A stretch of 64,000 bases of DNA. Origin: UBA4466 sp963925035 (lineage in GTDB: Bacteria; Bacteroidota; Bacteroidia; Flavobacteriales_D; Crocinitomicaceae). The position numbers and the translations under genes were made by a program. The stretch lies in assembly GCA_963925035.1 (NCBI GenBank), contig CAWUSK010000001.1, positions 31,741-95,740 of the forward strand, read 5' to 3'. Below the pieces are notes generated by a model. That model made no database searches and had not been told where the DNA came from. It saw nothing but the letters and a program-made list of their open reading frames with translations. Positions within the stretch are counted from its first letter, which is position 1; every line of letters begins with the position of its first letter. Of this stretch, positions 42,220 through 50,046 are shown piece by piece.

Positions 42220-43379
42220 TTTCGAGTTCGTTTAATCCAAGAAGGTAATAATATAGCCCCTATAAACAAATACGGGAAATAAGATATCAATCTCCAAATG
42301 ATTGCCATAATTACCAATAAAATTGCTGAAGAACTGAAAGAAGATAATAATTCCCCGAATGCATATTCAGCTACGCCACTTCCTCCTGGGGTTGGACTTA
42401 CAAGCATAAACAACCATAATATTAATTGTTTGCCGAGAACAAGAATATTGTCGTAAAACCCAAGTCGTAAAAAGGCGTTTAAAATTGCGTTGATCACAAG
42501 ATAACGCGAAATCCAACTCATAAATGTACTTGCAAAAACTGCCAGCCAAAACTGCCCTTTCTCTTTTTTAAATGTAATTGCTGCTTTTTCAATGTCTTTT
42601 CCCCATTCGGCAGCAATAAATTTCCATCGTTTAATCAAGGGGAAGCGGAAAATAAAAAGCAAAAATCTAGATGCAAATGAAGGGTACCAAAACAACGTTA
42701 GGTATAACAATAAACACACACCGAAAATAATTCCAAAACCACTCCAAAACCACCATGAAAGTACCAGGGTGCTTCCTTCATCTACCGGGAAAAGATCGCT
42801 ATTATGGACAAACAAAAACACGAGAGGAATCATCAGTACAAAAAACAGATTGTCCATAAAAGCCGTAATGATTACAATTGCAGTTGCACGTCCAAGAGGA
42901 ATAGTTTCTCGATTTAAGATAAACATTGCCACAGCAGCTCCTCCTACAACTCCTGGAGTCAAGGCAGATGCAAATTCCCATAATAGTATGACGTAAATGG
43001 CAGCCTTCCAACTCAACTGATTCTTTGTCAACAAGCGTATTCTAACGACGTAGAAAAAATCACGACTTATCATAAATAGAAAAGCAACAAACAACCAAAT
43101 GGTCGTTGTTGAATCCCATTCAATTTGATTCAAACTTTCAGAAAAAGTTAGTTGTCTATAAGCTCCTTTTTTAGAAGGTTTGAAGTCCGCGTCATTCGTT
43201 ACATCAACGCGTTTATTGTGATTGCCGTCTACCAATTCGTGGGTTCCGTTTTTACCGTCTTTAATGTATTGAGAAGTTGAAATACTGTTGTACAGCATCC
43301 AAATTGAAATAAGCAAGCCTATTCCAATTATTAGAATTATTCTCCATCCGTTAAACACTTTTGATAACGGGCTTCCCAT
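42216..43379 (-). CDS. LPG-synthase-type transmembrane protein (UPF0104/YbhN-like)
   Basis: A 387-residue protein with about eight membrane helices, matching the lysylphosphatidylglycerol synthase transmembrane (flippase-like) family: WEFASALTPGVVGGAAVAMFIL, LILWLFMLVSPTPGGSGVAEYAFGELL. Without the C-terminal synthetase half it likely moves or binds lipids rather than making aminoacyl lipids. A soluble insert (GTHELVDGNHNKRVDV) sits after helix 1. It follows the Ig-like lipoprotein by 3 nt, so the GAF-Ig-flippase genes form one operon. Confidence 0.85.
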   Translation of the reverse strand: MGSPLSKVFNGWRIILIIGIGLLISIWMLYNSISTSQYIKDGKNGTHELVDGNHNKRVDVTNDADFKPSKKGAYRQLTFSESLNQIEWDSTTTIWLFVAFLFMISRDFFYVVRIRLLTKNQLSWKAAIYVILLWEFASALTPGVVGGAAVAMFILNRETIPLGRATAIVIITAFMDNLFFVLMIPLVFLFVHNSDLFPVDEGSTLVLSWWFWSGFGIIFGVCLLLYLTLFWYPSFASRFLLFIFRFPLIKRWKFIAAEWGKDIEKAAITFKKEKGQFWLAVFASTFMSWISRYLVINAILNAFLRLGFYDNILVLGKQLILWLFMLVSPTPGGSGVAEYAFGELLSSFSSSAILLVIMAIIWRLISYFPYLFIGAILLPSWIKRTRN

Positions 43380-43382
43380 AAG

Positions 43383-44942
43383 TTAACGAGTTGGTATTAA
43401 TGTCGCTTCGACAGACCAATTACTGCGCACTTTCGTGGGCGTAGAATACAAATCAACTTTTTCAGGTTGAAGGTATAAATCTAGGTTTCCTGAGTCCCAT
43501 TTTCCGTTTTTATTCTCATCCAAAATTACTTTGAATGTGTAATCGCCTGGTTCCAATTCATTAATTAAAACACGTTCCATTGTGCCCTCAAGTGAAAGAA
43601 GTTTTACCGGTTTTGTGTTAAAATAAATTTGAAGTAAGATTTTTGTTGAATAATAACTTAAGTCTAGATTCAAGGAACCATAGTTTCTATCCTCGTTTAA
43701 GGTGCAATTTATTTTTTGCTCAAGATTCCACCCGGCATCTGTGGAAATTGCGTTTTTCAAAAATTGAAACTCTAGTTGACTGTAAAGGGATTTATCCAAT
43801 TCAATCGTTAGAATATTATGCGCCATTGAATAAGAATAATCATGCACATATGTTGAATCTTTCGTGTTCAACACTCGAACCATTGACGTATCAATTGCAG
43901 TGATAAAGCTACTTGCAACAAAGGCAATGTTTTCACTCGGTGCAAAAGAATTCTTCGAGCTTTGAGATGAAACAGTCACTTGTGGTGGTGTTTTGGAAAG
44001 ACTTGTTCGTACTGATGCAGAATCCAATAATTCATCCGATTGAATCAATATTTCGTTGATCAATATTTCTGAAACAGGCAGAAAAATTCGAAGGCTGTCC
44101 TCTTTGATTTTGACATAACGTTCTGAGCTTAATTTTACCCCGTTCAAGTAAACAATCTCATTATTCATTGGAACAGTCGCACCAATAACAATAGAGTTGG
44201 GTGATTGATACTTTTTAGTTCTAATTTTTGCTTTTGGAATTGGCGTAAACATTCGAATAGCTACCGTATCAATAATAGACGCTTGAATGTCAATAATTCG
44301 ATCTGTTCTAAACCCAATTCGTTCGTGGTCTTGAACTATAAGGTCCTTGTTCTCATCAATAAAAGCAAGCAATTCATAGTTGTCCGCTTTGATGTAATTC
44401 ATCAATGCTTCGCCATTCTTCCTTGTTTCAGAAAAGTTTCTGATTTCCTTCGTAACAGGATCAAATAACCCAACGATACATTTGTCTACAGGTAGATTTG
44501 TCCATGCATCGTTTATTCTTACAGCGCATTTAATACTGTCAAGTTCATTTCCAGTGCTAAATACGTACTGAATTATAGTGTCGTTTCCTTCTGTGATGTC
44601 TTTTACAGCCTTATTAATATAAATCGCATACGTAGTGTTCGGTTTTAGGTCTTCATCCCAAGAAATTATCAATGATTTTTTCTTCATCACAGCCTTTAAT
44701 TTAGCGTGAGGGGGAACAATCCTTATGTTTTCTGTTGGATTATTTAATGTGATAAACTCATCGAATGGAATTTCAATCTCCTTAGCTGTAAAGTTGGTTG
44801 ATTCATTTGGTGGAAATACACGAGAAAGTTTTGGCTGAGGCGCAATCTCATCTTTATCTCCCCCACTAATGGTTCCTACTTGAGCACAAGAAGAAATGAA
44901 TAGGGCGACTAAAATTATAGGATAGAACCGAGCCAATGACAT
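43383..44942 (-). CDS. Lipoprotein with SbsA-like Ig domains
   Basis: A 519-residue lipoprotein (lipobox LFISSC, Cys19; then AQVGTISGGDKDEIAPQP). An SbsA-type Ig domain occupies about 30-130 (VFPPNESTNFTAKEIEI, LKPNTTYAIYINKAVKDI), followed by further beta-rich segments including YELLAFIDENKDL and a near-C-terminal YTFKVILDENKNGKWDSGN calcium-like DxNxNG loop. This domain order is common in Bacteroidota lipoproteins; function unknown. It starts 28 nt inside the upstream GAF gene and precedes the flippase-like gene by 3 nt. Confidence 0.83.
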   Translation of the reverse strand: MSLARFYPIILVALFISSCAQVGTISGGDKDEIAPQPKLSRVFPPNESTNFTAKEIEIPFDEFITLNNPTENIRIVPPHAKLKAVMKKKSLIISWDEDLKPNTTYAIYINKAVKDITEGNDTIIQYVFSTGNELDSIKCAVRINDAWTNLPVDKCIVGLFDPVTKEIRNFSETRKNGEALMNYIKADNYELLAFIDENKDLIVQDHERIGFRTDRIIDIQASIIDTVAIRMFTPIPKAKIRTKKYQSPNSIVIGATVPMNNEIVYLNGVKLSSERYVKIKEDSLRIFLPVSEILINEILIQSDELLDSASVRTSLSKTPPQVTVSSQSSKNSFAPSENIAFVASSFITAIDTSMVRVLNTKDSTYVHDYSYSMAHNILTIELDKSLYSQLEFQFLKNAISTDAGWNLEQKINCTLNEDRNYGSLNLDLSYYSTKILLQIYFNTKPVKLLSLEGTMERVLINELEPGDYTFKVILDENKNGKWDSGNLDLYLQPEKVDLYSTPTKVRSNWSVEATLIPTR

Positions 44943-45394
44943 AATTGTGTTAAATGTTTTTCATCTATTTCATCAAAGGTAGCTAATTCGTCACTATCGA
45001 CGTCCAAAACACCAATTACAGCATTGTTTTTTACAATTGGTACTACAATTTCACTTTTAGAAATCGCACTACATGCAATGTGTCCTGGAAAAGCTTCAAC
45101 ATCATCAACAATAATTGTCTCCTTCTTTTCCCAAGCTGTTCCACAAACTCCTCGACCTTTCTTGATTCGTGTACATGCAATCGGACCTTGAAATGGTCCA
45201 AGTACAAGTTCATCATTCTTGACTAAATAAAACCCAACCCAAAAAAAATGAAACGCCTCTTTTAACGCCGCTGAAACATTCGCTAAATTGGCAACAGCAT
45301 CTCTTTCATCTCCGACCAATGCCTTGATTTGAGGAATTAAGCTTGTGTAAAGTTCATCTTTACTCCCAGAAATATGAGCCAGTTGTTCTGCCAT
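44915..45394 (-). CDS. GAF-domain protein, free methionine-R-sulfoxide reductase type
   Basis: A 159-residue single GAF domain matching the fRMsr/YebR group, which reduces free methionine-(R)-sulfoxide. Cysteines are at GPIACTRIKKGRGVCGTAWEKK and FPGHIACSAISKSEI, i.e. three Cys at roughly the positions used for catalysis and resolution. The ending VIGVLDVDSDELATFDEIDE is typical. It is cytosolic and the first gene of an operon with an Ig-like lipoprotein (28-nt overlap). Functional link between the two is not obvious. Confidence 0.85.
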   Translation of the reverse strand: MAEQLAHISGSKDELYTSLIPQIKALVGDERDAVANLANVSAALKEAFHFFWVGFYLVKNDELVLGPFQGPIACTRIKKGRGVCGTAWEKKETIIVDDVEAFPGHIACSAISKSEIVVPIVKNNAVIGVLDVDSDELATFDEIDEKHLTQLCHWLGSIL

Positions 45395-45484
45395 GGATTC
45401 AATTTATACAAAAATGATGTTTTTATATTTTATCTGCTATTTTTCACTAACTTAATATAAACGAACCACAAAAAGAAAATTAAA

Positions 45485-46204
45485 ATGTTGAAGAAAGTAC
45501 AATTGGATAAAGTGTTATTTCTGGATATTGAGACCGTTCCACAAGTCTATCAATTTCAAGATTTGGAAGAAAAACCAAAAGAACTGTTTGAAATGAAAAC
45601 GCGATTTATGCAGAATGAGGAAAAATCATTTGAATCACTTTACAATGAACGTGGAGGAATCTATGCGGAATTTGGTAAGATTGTCTGCATATCTGTTGGA
45701 TTTATTCACGATACAAGCCAAGGCAGGCAACTGCGGATGAAGTCATTTTACCATGATGATGAAGAAACATTGTTAAAGCAGTTTAAGAACCTATTAGATG
45801 AAAATTACAATTCCCCTTATCACATTTTATGCGGGCACAACGCTAAAGAGTTTGATTTTCCGTACATCTGCAGAAGAATGCTTATCAACGGAATCGAATT
45901 GCCGGAAACACTCAATATTGCCGGGAAAAAGCCTTGGGAAATTGCTCATCTTGATACAATGGAATTGTGGAAATTTGGTGATTTTAAGGCGTATACCTCT
46001 TTGGCTTTATTATGTCATGTATTTAACATCCCAACACCAAAAGACGATATTTCCGGAGCGGACGTTGCTCGAGTATATTTTGAAGATAAGGACTTAGAAC
46101 GTATTAAAGTTTATTGCGAAAAAGATGTTGTAGCATTAATTCAATTGTTTTTACGAATGCGAGGAAATACATTAGTGGAAGAGGGCGACATACACTATTC
46201 TTAA
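45485..46204 (+). CDS. DEDDy 3'-5' exonuclease, PolB-exonuclease-like
   Basis: A 239-residue ribonuclease-H-like exonuclease of the predicted PolB-exonuclease family. The three motifs are visible: Exo I FLDIETVPQ (D18, E20), Exo II GHNAKEFDFPYICRRM and Exo III YCEKDVVALIQLFLRM with the Y-x3-D pattern of DEDDy enzymes. All catalytic acids are present. Likely acts on single-stranded DNA ends in repair, but family function is unproven. It is a single gene ended by a terminator at 46212. Confidence 0.88.
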   Translation: MLKKVQLDKVLFLDIETVPQVYQFQDLEEKPKELFEMKTRFMQNEEKSFESLYNERGGIYAEFGKIVCISVGFIHDTSQGRQLRMKSFYHDDEETLLKQFKNLLDENYNSPYHILCGHNAKEFDFPYICRRMLINGIELPETLNIAGKKPWEIAHLDTMELWKFGDFKAYTSLALLCHVFNIPTPKDDISGADVARVYFEDKDLERIKVYCEKDVVALIQLFLRMRGNTLVEEGDIHYS

Positions 46205-46211
46205 AACAAAA

Positions 46212-46238
46212 AAGTCCCGACATTAAATGTCGGGGCTT
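46212..46238. terminator. Bidirectional terminator
   Basis: A 12-bp stem (AAGTCCCGACAT against ATGTCGGGGCTT, one T-G wobble) with a TAA loop. An A-run lies on its left, so it can end reverse-strand transcripts from the lipoprotein gene as well as the exonuclease gene. Confidence 0.8.
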
Positions 46239-46258
46239 CAATATAATTGAGTTAAAGA

Positions 46259-46633
46259 CTATAGGTAAACTGTTTCCTTTGTTTCTACTTCTTCTTCTAT
46301 TTTAATAATTCCTTGACCAACATCTGATCCGCTTTTTGCTTTGATGTTTAATACTACAACACCTGCTTGTCCCAATTGGTAGTCGTCATTAAATGTAAAA
46401 CGCGCTACCCCTTCTTGATTTGCATAAGCAGTATCGTAAATGTTAACATTAATTACTGATCCGGGTTGTGAGCCAACAGGATACAAAATAACTTGAGCTC
46501 CAGGAACTGCTGCCCCAACACTGTCACGAACTGTAATTTCAGCAACAGTATCTTTCTTCTTGCGACATCCAACAAAAGAAAAAGTTCCAATTGCTACTAA
46601 CAGTCCAAAAACGATTAATTTATTTAAACGCAT
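46259..46633 (-). CDS. Small Ig-like lipoprotein, paralogue A
   Basis: A 124-residue lipoprotein (TFSFVGC, Cys23, then RKKKDTVAEITVRDSVGAAVPGAQVILYPVG). The body is one CNA-B/carboxypeptidase-regulatory-like Ig domain with TAYANQEGVARFTFN and ends with ETKETVYL. It is arranged like the adjacent upstream gene (same length, same order, similar end ETVFIQ), so a tandem duplication is likely. The two lie 15 nt apart on the same strand and probably form one transcript. Role unknown. Confidence 0.8.
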   Translation of the reverse strand: MRLNKLIVFGLLVAIGTFSFVGCRKKKDTVAEITVRDSVGAAVPGAQVILYPVGSQPGSVINVNIYDTAYANQEGVARFTFNDDYQLGQAGVVVLNIKAKSGSDVGQGIIKIEEEVETKETVYL

Positions 46634-46648
46634 AATTTTCTAGTTTTG

Positions 46649-47029
46649 TTATTGTATAAATACTGTTTCAACAGCCGTTGTATGCACTCGCGCTCTTAAA
46701 TATCCCTCACCATATTTAGCTGGTGTTTTTGCTATAACTCTATAATATCCAACTTCGTAATCCTTATCTCCCTCACTAAAATGGTCTTCCATATTAAATT
46801 CAGCAAACCCAGATTCGTTAGTTACTAATGTATCAACAAAAGCATTTGTTTTGGGATCTGAACTTTGGTCGCCTATTAAAATCACTTTTACCCCAGGTGC
46901 AACTGCATTACTTTCTGTTCGTACATAAATTTTTATGATTGACGGTTCTTTGTTTTTACATGATTGCAAAAAACCAAGAGAAAGAGCTGTTAATACTAGT
47001 AGAGCAAATATTTTTGTTGTAGTGTTCAT
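46649..47029 (-). CDS. Small Ig-like lipoprotein, paralogue B
   Basis: A 126-residue lipoprotein (LGFLQSC, Cys24, then KNKEPSIIKIYVRTESNAVAPGVKVILIGD). The Ig-like body has VDTLVTNESGFAEFNMEDHF and ends TAVETVFIQ, matching the layout of its neighbour downstream. A perfect -7 box (47055-47062) lies 25 nt before the start, so this gene leads the pair. Function unknown. Sequence identity between the two is low to moderate, suggesting an old duplication. Confidence 0.8.
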   Translation of the reverse strand: MNTTTKIFALLVLTALSLGFLQSCKNKEPSIIKIYVRTESNAVAPGVKVILIGDQSSDPKTNAFVDTLVTNESGFAEFNMEDHFSEGDKDYEVGYYRVIAKTPAKYGEGYLRARVHTTAVETVFIQ

Positions 47030-47054
47030 ACATTAAAAAGTAAATCTTGAGAGC

Positions 47055-47062
47055 CAAAGATA
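47055..47062 (-). promoter_or_regulatory. -7 promoter element for the lipoprotein pair
   Basis: Reverse strand reads TATCTTTG, exact to TAnnTTTG and identical to the kynU box, 25 nt before the ATG at 47029. Confidence 0.5.
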
Positions 47063-47106
47063 ATCTATTTTTCAAATTATCTATAACATCTTTGTCCCTT
47101 AATTCT

Positions 47107-47114
47107 TAACTTTG
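47107..47114 (+). promoter_or_regulatory. -7 promoter element for pheS
   Basis: TAACTTTG matches TAnnTTTG exactly, giving a pheS leader of roughly 100 nt. It faces away from the lipoprotein promoter at 47055. Confidence 0.5.
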
Positions 47115-47159
47115 TACGCTCGTTAAACTTATTAAGTTACAAACTAAAACAATTTGTAC

Positions 47160-47186
47160 TATAAAAAGGTTACACATCCTTTTATA
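47160..47186 (+). promoter_or_regulatory. Hairpin in the pheS leader
   Basis: TATAAAAAGG pairs with CCTTTTATA (one bulged A) around the 8-nt loop TTACACAT. No T-run follows and the leader contains no ATG, so it is neither a clear terminator nor a Phe-codon leader peptide. Could modulate translation of pheS; the short A/T-rich stem may also be chance. Confidence 0.35.
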
Positions 47187-47223
47187 CAATAACGAGAAAA
47201 CAGGCGGAAAAGTTGGCAATTCA

Positions 47224-48252
47224 ATGAGAATGAAAGAAAAAATTAAACAAATAGAAAAAGAAATTTTAGCATTTCAAATAGCGAATGTTGAAATGCTAGA
47301 AAAATTTAGAATTCATTTTTTAGGGTCAAAAAACCGTATAAAAGACTTGTTTTCAGAACTTAAAAGTGTTCCAAACGAAGAAAAAAAGCAAGTTGGACAG
47401 CTAATGAACTCATTACGAGGCGCTGCTCAAGACAAGTTTGATGTGTCTAAAATCCAGTTGGAAAGTACCACTTCAGAAGAAAATAAAATTGACTTATCTA
47501 GGCCCGCTGACCCAATTGAAATCGGAGCACGCCATCCTCTTTCTCTGGTCCGCAATGAAATAATTGAAATTTTTAACCGCATTGGTTTTACCGTTTCTGA
47601 GGGGCCCGAAATTGAGGACGATTGGCACAATTTTTCGGCATTGAATTTTCCTCCTGAACATCCAGCAAGAGACATGCAGGACACTTTTTTCATTGAAAAG
47701 GGTGGAAATGAGATGGCATTGAGAACACATACCTCATCCGTTCAAGTGCGTGTAATGGAAAATGACAAACCCCCAATTCGTACTATATCTCCAGGTAGAG
47801 TATATCGAAATGAAGCAATTTCTGCAAGGGCGCATTGTTTCTTTCATCAAGTTGAAGGATTGTATATCGATAAGGACGTGTCGTTTGCTGACTTAAAACA
47901 AACCTTGCTTTATTTCGCACAAGAAATGTTTGGAGAAAAGGCTCAAATTCGTTTGCGTCCTTCCTATTTTCCCTTTACAGAACCTAGTGCAGAAGTAGAC
48001 GTTTCATGTACTATTTGCAATTCAAAAGGATGTAACGTCTGCAAATATACTGGCTGGTTAGAAATTTTAGGATGCGGAATGGTAGATCCAGACGTATTGG
48101 AAGCAAGCAGTATTAATAGCAAAGAGTTTTCTGGATTCGCCTTTGGAATGGGTGTAGAGAGAATTGCTCAATTAAAATATAGAGTAAACGATTTACGGTT
48201 GTATTCAGAAAACGACGTGCGTTTCTTAAAACAATTTTCATCAGGAATGTAA
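47224..48252 (+). CDS. pheS: Phenylalanyl-tRNA synthetase alpha subunit
   Basis: A 342-residue PheS, catalytic subunit of the alpha2-beta2 enzyme that charges tRNA-Phe. The N-terminal coiled coil (about 1-85) is followed by class II motifs: HPLSLVRNEIIEIFNRIGF, motif 2 around RTISPGRVYRNEAISARAHCFFHQVEG, and FGMGVERIAQLKY at the end. A Cys4 zinc-type insert is seen (CTICNSKGCNVCKYTGW). A second ATG at 47230 is possible. pheT is not in the window, so the two subunits are unlinked here. The ytxJ gene follows after 2 nt. Confidence 0.97.
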   Translation: MRMKEKIKQIEKEILAFQIANVEMLEKFRIHFLGSKNRIKDLFSELKSVPNEEKKQVGQLMNSLRGAAQDKFDVSKIQLESTTSEENKIDLSRPADPIEIGARHPLSLVRNEIIEIFNRIGFTVSEGPEIEDDWHNFSALNFPPEHPARDMQDTFFIEKGGNEMALRTHTSSVQVRVMENDKPPIRTISPGRVYRNEAISARAHCFFHQVEGLYIDKDVSFADLKQTLLYFAQEMFGEKAQIRLRPSYFPFTEPSAEVDVSCTICNSKGCNVCKYTGWLEILGCGMVDPDVLEASSINSKEFSGFAFGMGVERIAQLKYRVNDLRLYSENDVRFLKQFSSGM

Positions 48253-48254
48253 TT

Positions 48255-48632
48255 ATGGGACTCTTTTCAAAAACACCAAAGCGCGAGCCTTTACCATGGG
48301 TAGCAATAACGTCAACAAATCAGTTGAATGATCTTTTACATAACATTGGTGAAAAACCTGTTTTATTGTTCAAACACAGCACGCGTTGCAGTATTTCCAG
48401 TATGGCGCTGAACGGCTTTGAACGCAATTGGACAAGCGGAAAAGAACTGTGCGACATCTACTTCATCGATTTGTTAAAACACCGCGATGTTTCAGGTTTA
48501 GTGGCAGAATTAACCGGAATTCACCATCAATCTCCGCAAGTAATTGTTATTAAAGGAAAAGAAATTTTATACGATGCGACACATTCAGCAATTGATGCAC
48601 GAAGCATAGAATCTATTTTATCGAAAGCATGA
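48255..48632 (+). CDS. ytxJ: Bacillithiol-system redox protein YtxJ
   Basis: A 125-residue thioredoxin-fold protein of the YtxJ (DUF2847) family. It has LLFKHSTRCSISSMALNGF with a single active-site Cys45 in a CxIS pattern, as expected for a bacillithiol monothiol disulfide reductase (bacilliredoxin-like). Bacteroidota often encode bacillithiol synthesis; those genes are not in this window. It lies 2 nt after pheS and overlaps the glutaminyl cyclase gene by 4 nt (ATGA). Confidence 0.88.
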   Translation: MGLFSKTPKREPLPWVAITSTNQLNDLLHNIGEKPVLLFKHSTRCSISSMALNGFERNWTSGKELCDIYFIDLLKHRDVSGLVAELTGIHHQSPQVIVIKGKEILYDATHSAIDARSIESILSKA

Positions 48633-49717
48633 AAAAATACATAATTATTGGTTTGTTACTTCTTGTCGGAGGAGTGTTTTTGTTAAAACCTCTATTTACT
48701 GGCTCTGGGGAAATTGACCCTACGGAAGAAGTACTGCCGGCAATTTTCAAGTTTGAAGATAATTTAGCAACTGTTAGTGATGAAAAAGCCCCTATCGTAA
48801 TTATCGTAAATACAGATGACATCGAAAAGTTGGAATTGTATTACAACGACTCGATTTTAAAAACGTGGAAAAATCCAAAAGGGAAAATCAATTTTACCTT
48901 GGACGCCGGATTATTTGGAGTTGGAACTAGAACCTTGAACTTATTGTCAACTTTAAAAGACGGTAGTTCATTTGTCGATAATAGAATGGTTCGCGTTTTA
49001 TCTGACATCGTTCCTGTGAAAAAAACAGCACAAATTTTGGGTGAATTTCCGCATGATCCAACCAGTTTTACACAAGGTTTAGCATTTTATAATGGTAAAT
49101 TGTTCGAAGGAACCGGAGACCCTGGAAATCAAGGGAAAACGATTGTGGCCGAAGTTGATTTATCTACCGGAAAAATCCTGAACTCCATGGGATTGCAAGC
49201 AGGATACTTTGGAGAAGGTGTAACTGTTCTGAACGATAAAATCTACCAACTCACATGGAAAAATCAAAAGTGTTATGTCTACGACGTAAAAACATTACAA
49301 CTCCTTTCTGAATTCGATTACAAAGGTGAAGGTTGGGGATTAACTCACGACGGTACTTCCTTAATTATGTCCGATGGTACAGAACGCATTGTTTTTAGAG
49401 ACCCAAAAACATTTGCTATAGAACGAACAATTGAAGTGTACAATAACCAAGGTCCGATCAATTACTTAAATGAATTAGAGTATATCGATGGGAAAGTTTA
49501 TGCTAACGTTTGGACTACTGCAGGAGTGGCTGTGTTTGACCCTAAAACAGGTAAAGTATTGGAAGAAATTGATGCTTCAGAATTGTTTAAACTAGGAAGA
49601 GGAGCTGGTGAAGTACTGAATGGCATTGCGCACAATCCTGCTACAGGAAAAACATATATGACCGGAAAAAACTGGCTTAAAATGTTTGAAGTAAAATTTA
49701 TCGAAACTGGAAAATAA
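48629..49717 (+). CDS. Membrane-anchored glutaminyl-peptide cyclotransferase
   Basis: A 362-residue protein with an N-terminal membrane anchor (IIIGLLLLVGGVFLLKPLF) and a five-bladed-propeller glutaminyl cyclase domain of the plant/bacterial type from about residue 130: FPHDPTSFTQGLAFYNG, YQLTWKNQKCYVYD, GWGLTHDGTSLIMSDGT and LNELEYIDGKVYANVW. It converts N-terminal Gln of exported proteins to pyroglutamate in the periplasm. An Ig-like stretch precedes it (about 40-115). Overlaps ytxJ by 4 nt and ends 6 nt before the convergent zinc-ribbon gene. Confidence 0.9.
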   Translation: MKKYIIIGLLLLVGGVFLLKPLFTGSGEIDPTEEVLPAIFKFEDNLATVSDEKAPIVIIVNTDDIEKLELYYNDSILKTWKNPKGKINFTLDAGLFGVGTRTLNLLSTLKDGSSFVDNRMVRVLSDIVPVKKTAQILGEFPHDPTSFTQGLAFYNGKLFEGTGDPGNQGKTIVAEVDLSTGKILNSMGLQAGYFGEGVTVLNDKIYQLTWKNQKCYVYDVKTLQLLSEFDYKGEGWGLTHDGTSLIMSDGTERIVFRDPKTFAIERTIEVYNNQGPINYLNELEYIDGKVYANVWTTAGVAVFDPKTGKVLEEIDASELFKLGRGAGEVLNGIAHNPATGKTYMTGKNWLKMFEVKFIETGK

Positions 49718-49723
49718 CCAAAG

Positions 49724-50032
49724 CTATTTTAAGAAAATATAAAGGAAAATTAATGAAATAACAATCGTCCAAGAATACCTGTAAATGGGTGTTTTGGTCT
49801 GTTTTTCATAATCTAATGCAGTTTGGCTAAACACCTCATTATTCACGTATTCACAGTTTTTACAAGAATTACCTACCGTTTTCATTAAAGGAAAAACTGG
49901 AATCCAAAATAAATGGAAATAAGTTTGATATACGAAATAATCAATCATTCGCGAGTTACAATTTTCGCAGGAAATGTAGCCGTCAGTATAGGTTTTAATG
50001 ATTCTCGTTGACTTACCCCAAATTAAAAACAT
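49724..50032 (-). CDS. Zinc-ribbon small membrane protein
   Basis: A 102-residue protein with two CxxC pairs (ISCENCNSRM and SCKNCEYVNN) that fit a zinc-ribbon (family 15-type) and one C-terminal membrane helix (SWTIVISLIFLYIFLK). HLFWIPVFPLMKTVGNSC between the pairs is characteristic. Function unknown; the ribbon faces the cytoplasm or periplasm by orientation of the tail. It lies 14 nt downstream of ftsE on the same strand, so may be co-transcribed. Confidence 0.8.
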   Translation of the reverse strand: MFLIWGKSTRIIKTYTDGYISCENCNSRMIDYFVYQTYFHLFWIPVFPLMKTVGNSCKNCEYVNNEVFSQTALDYEKQTKTPIYRYSWTIVISLIFLYIFLK

Positions 50033-50046
50033 AGGCCATTAAATTA

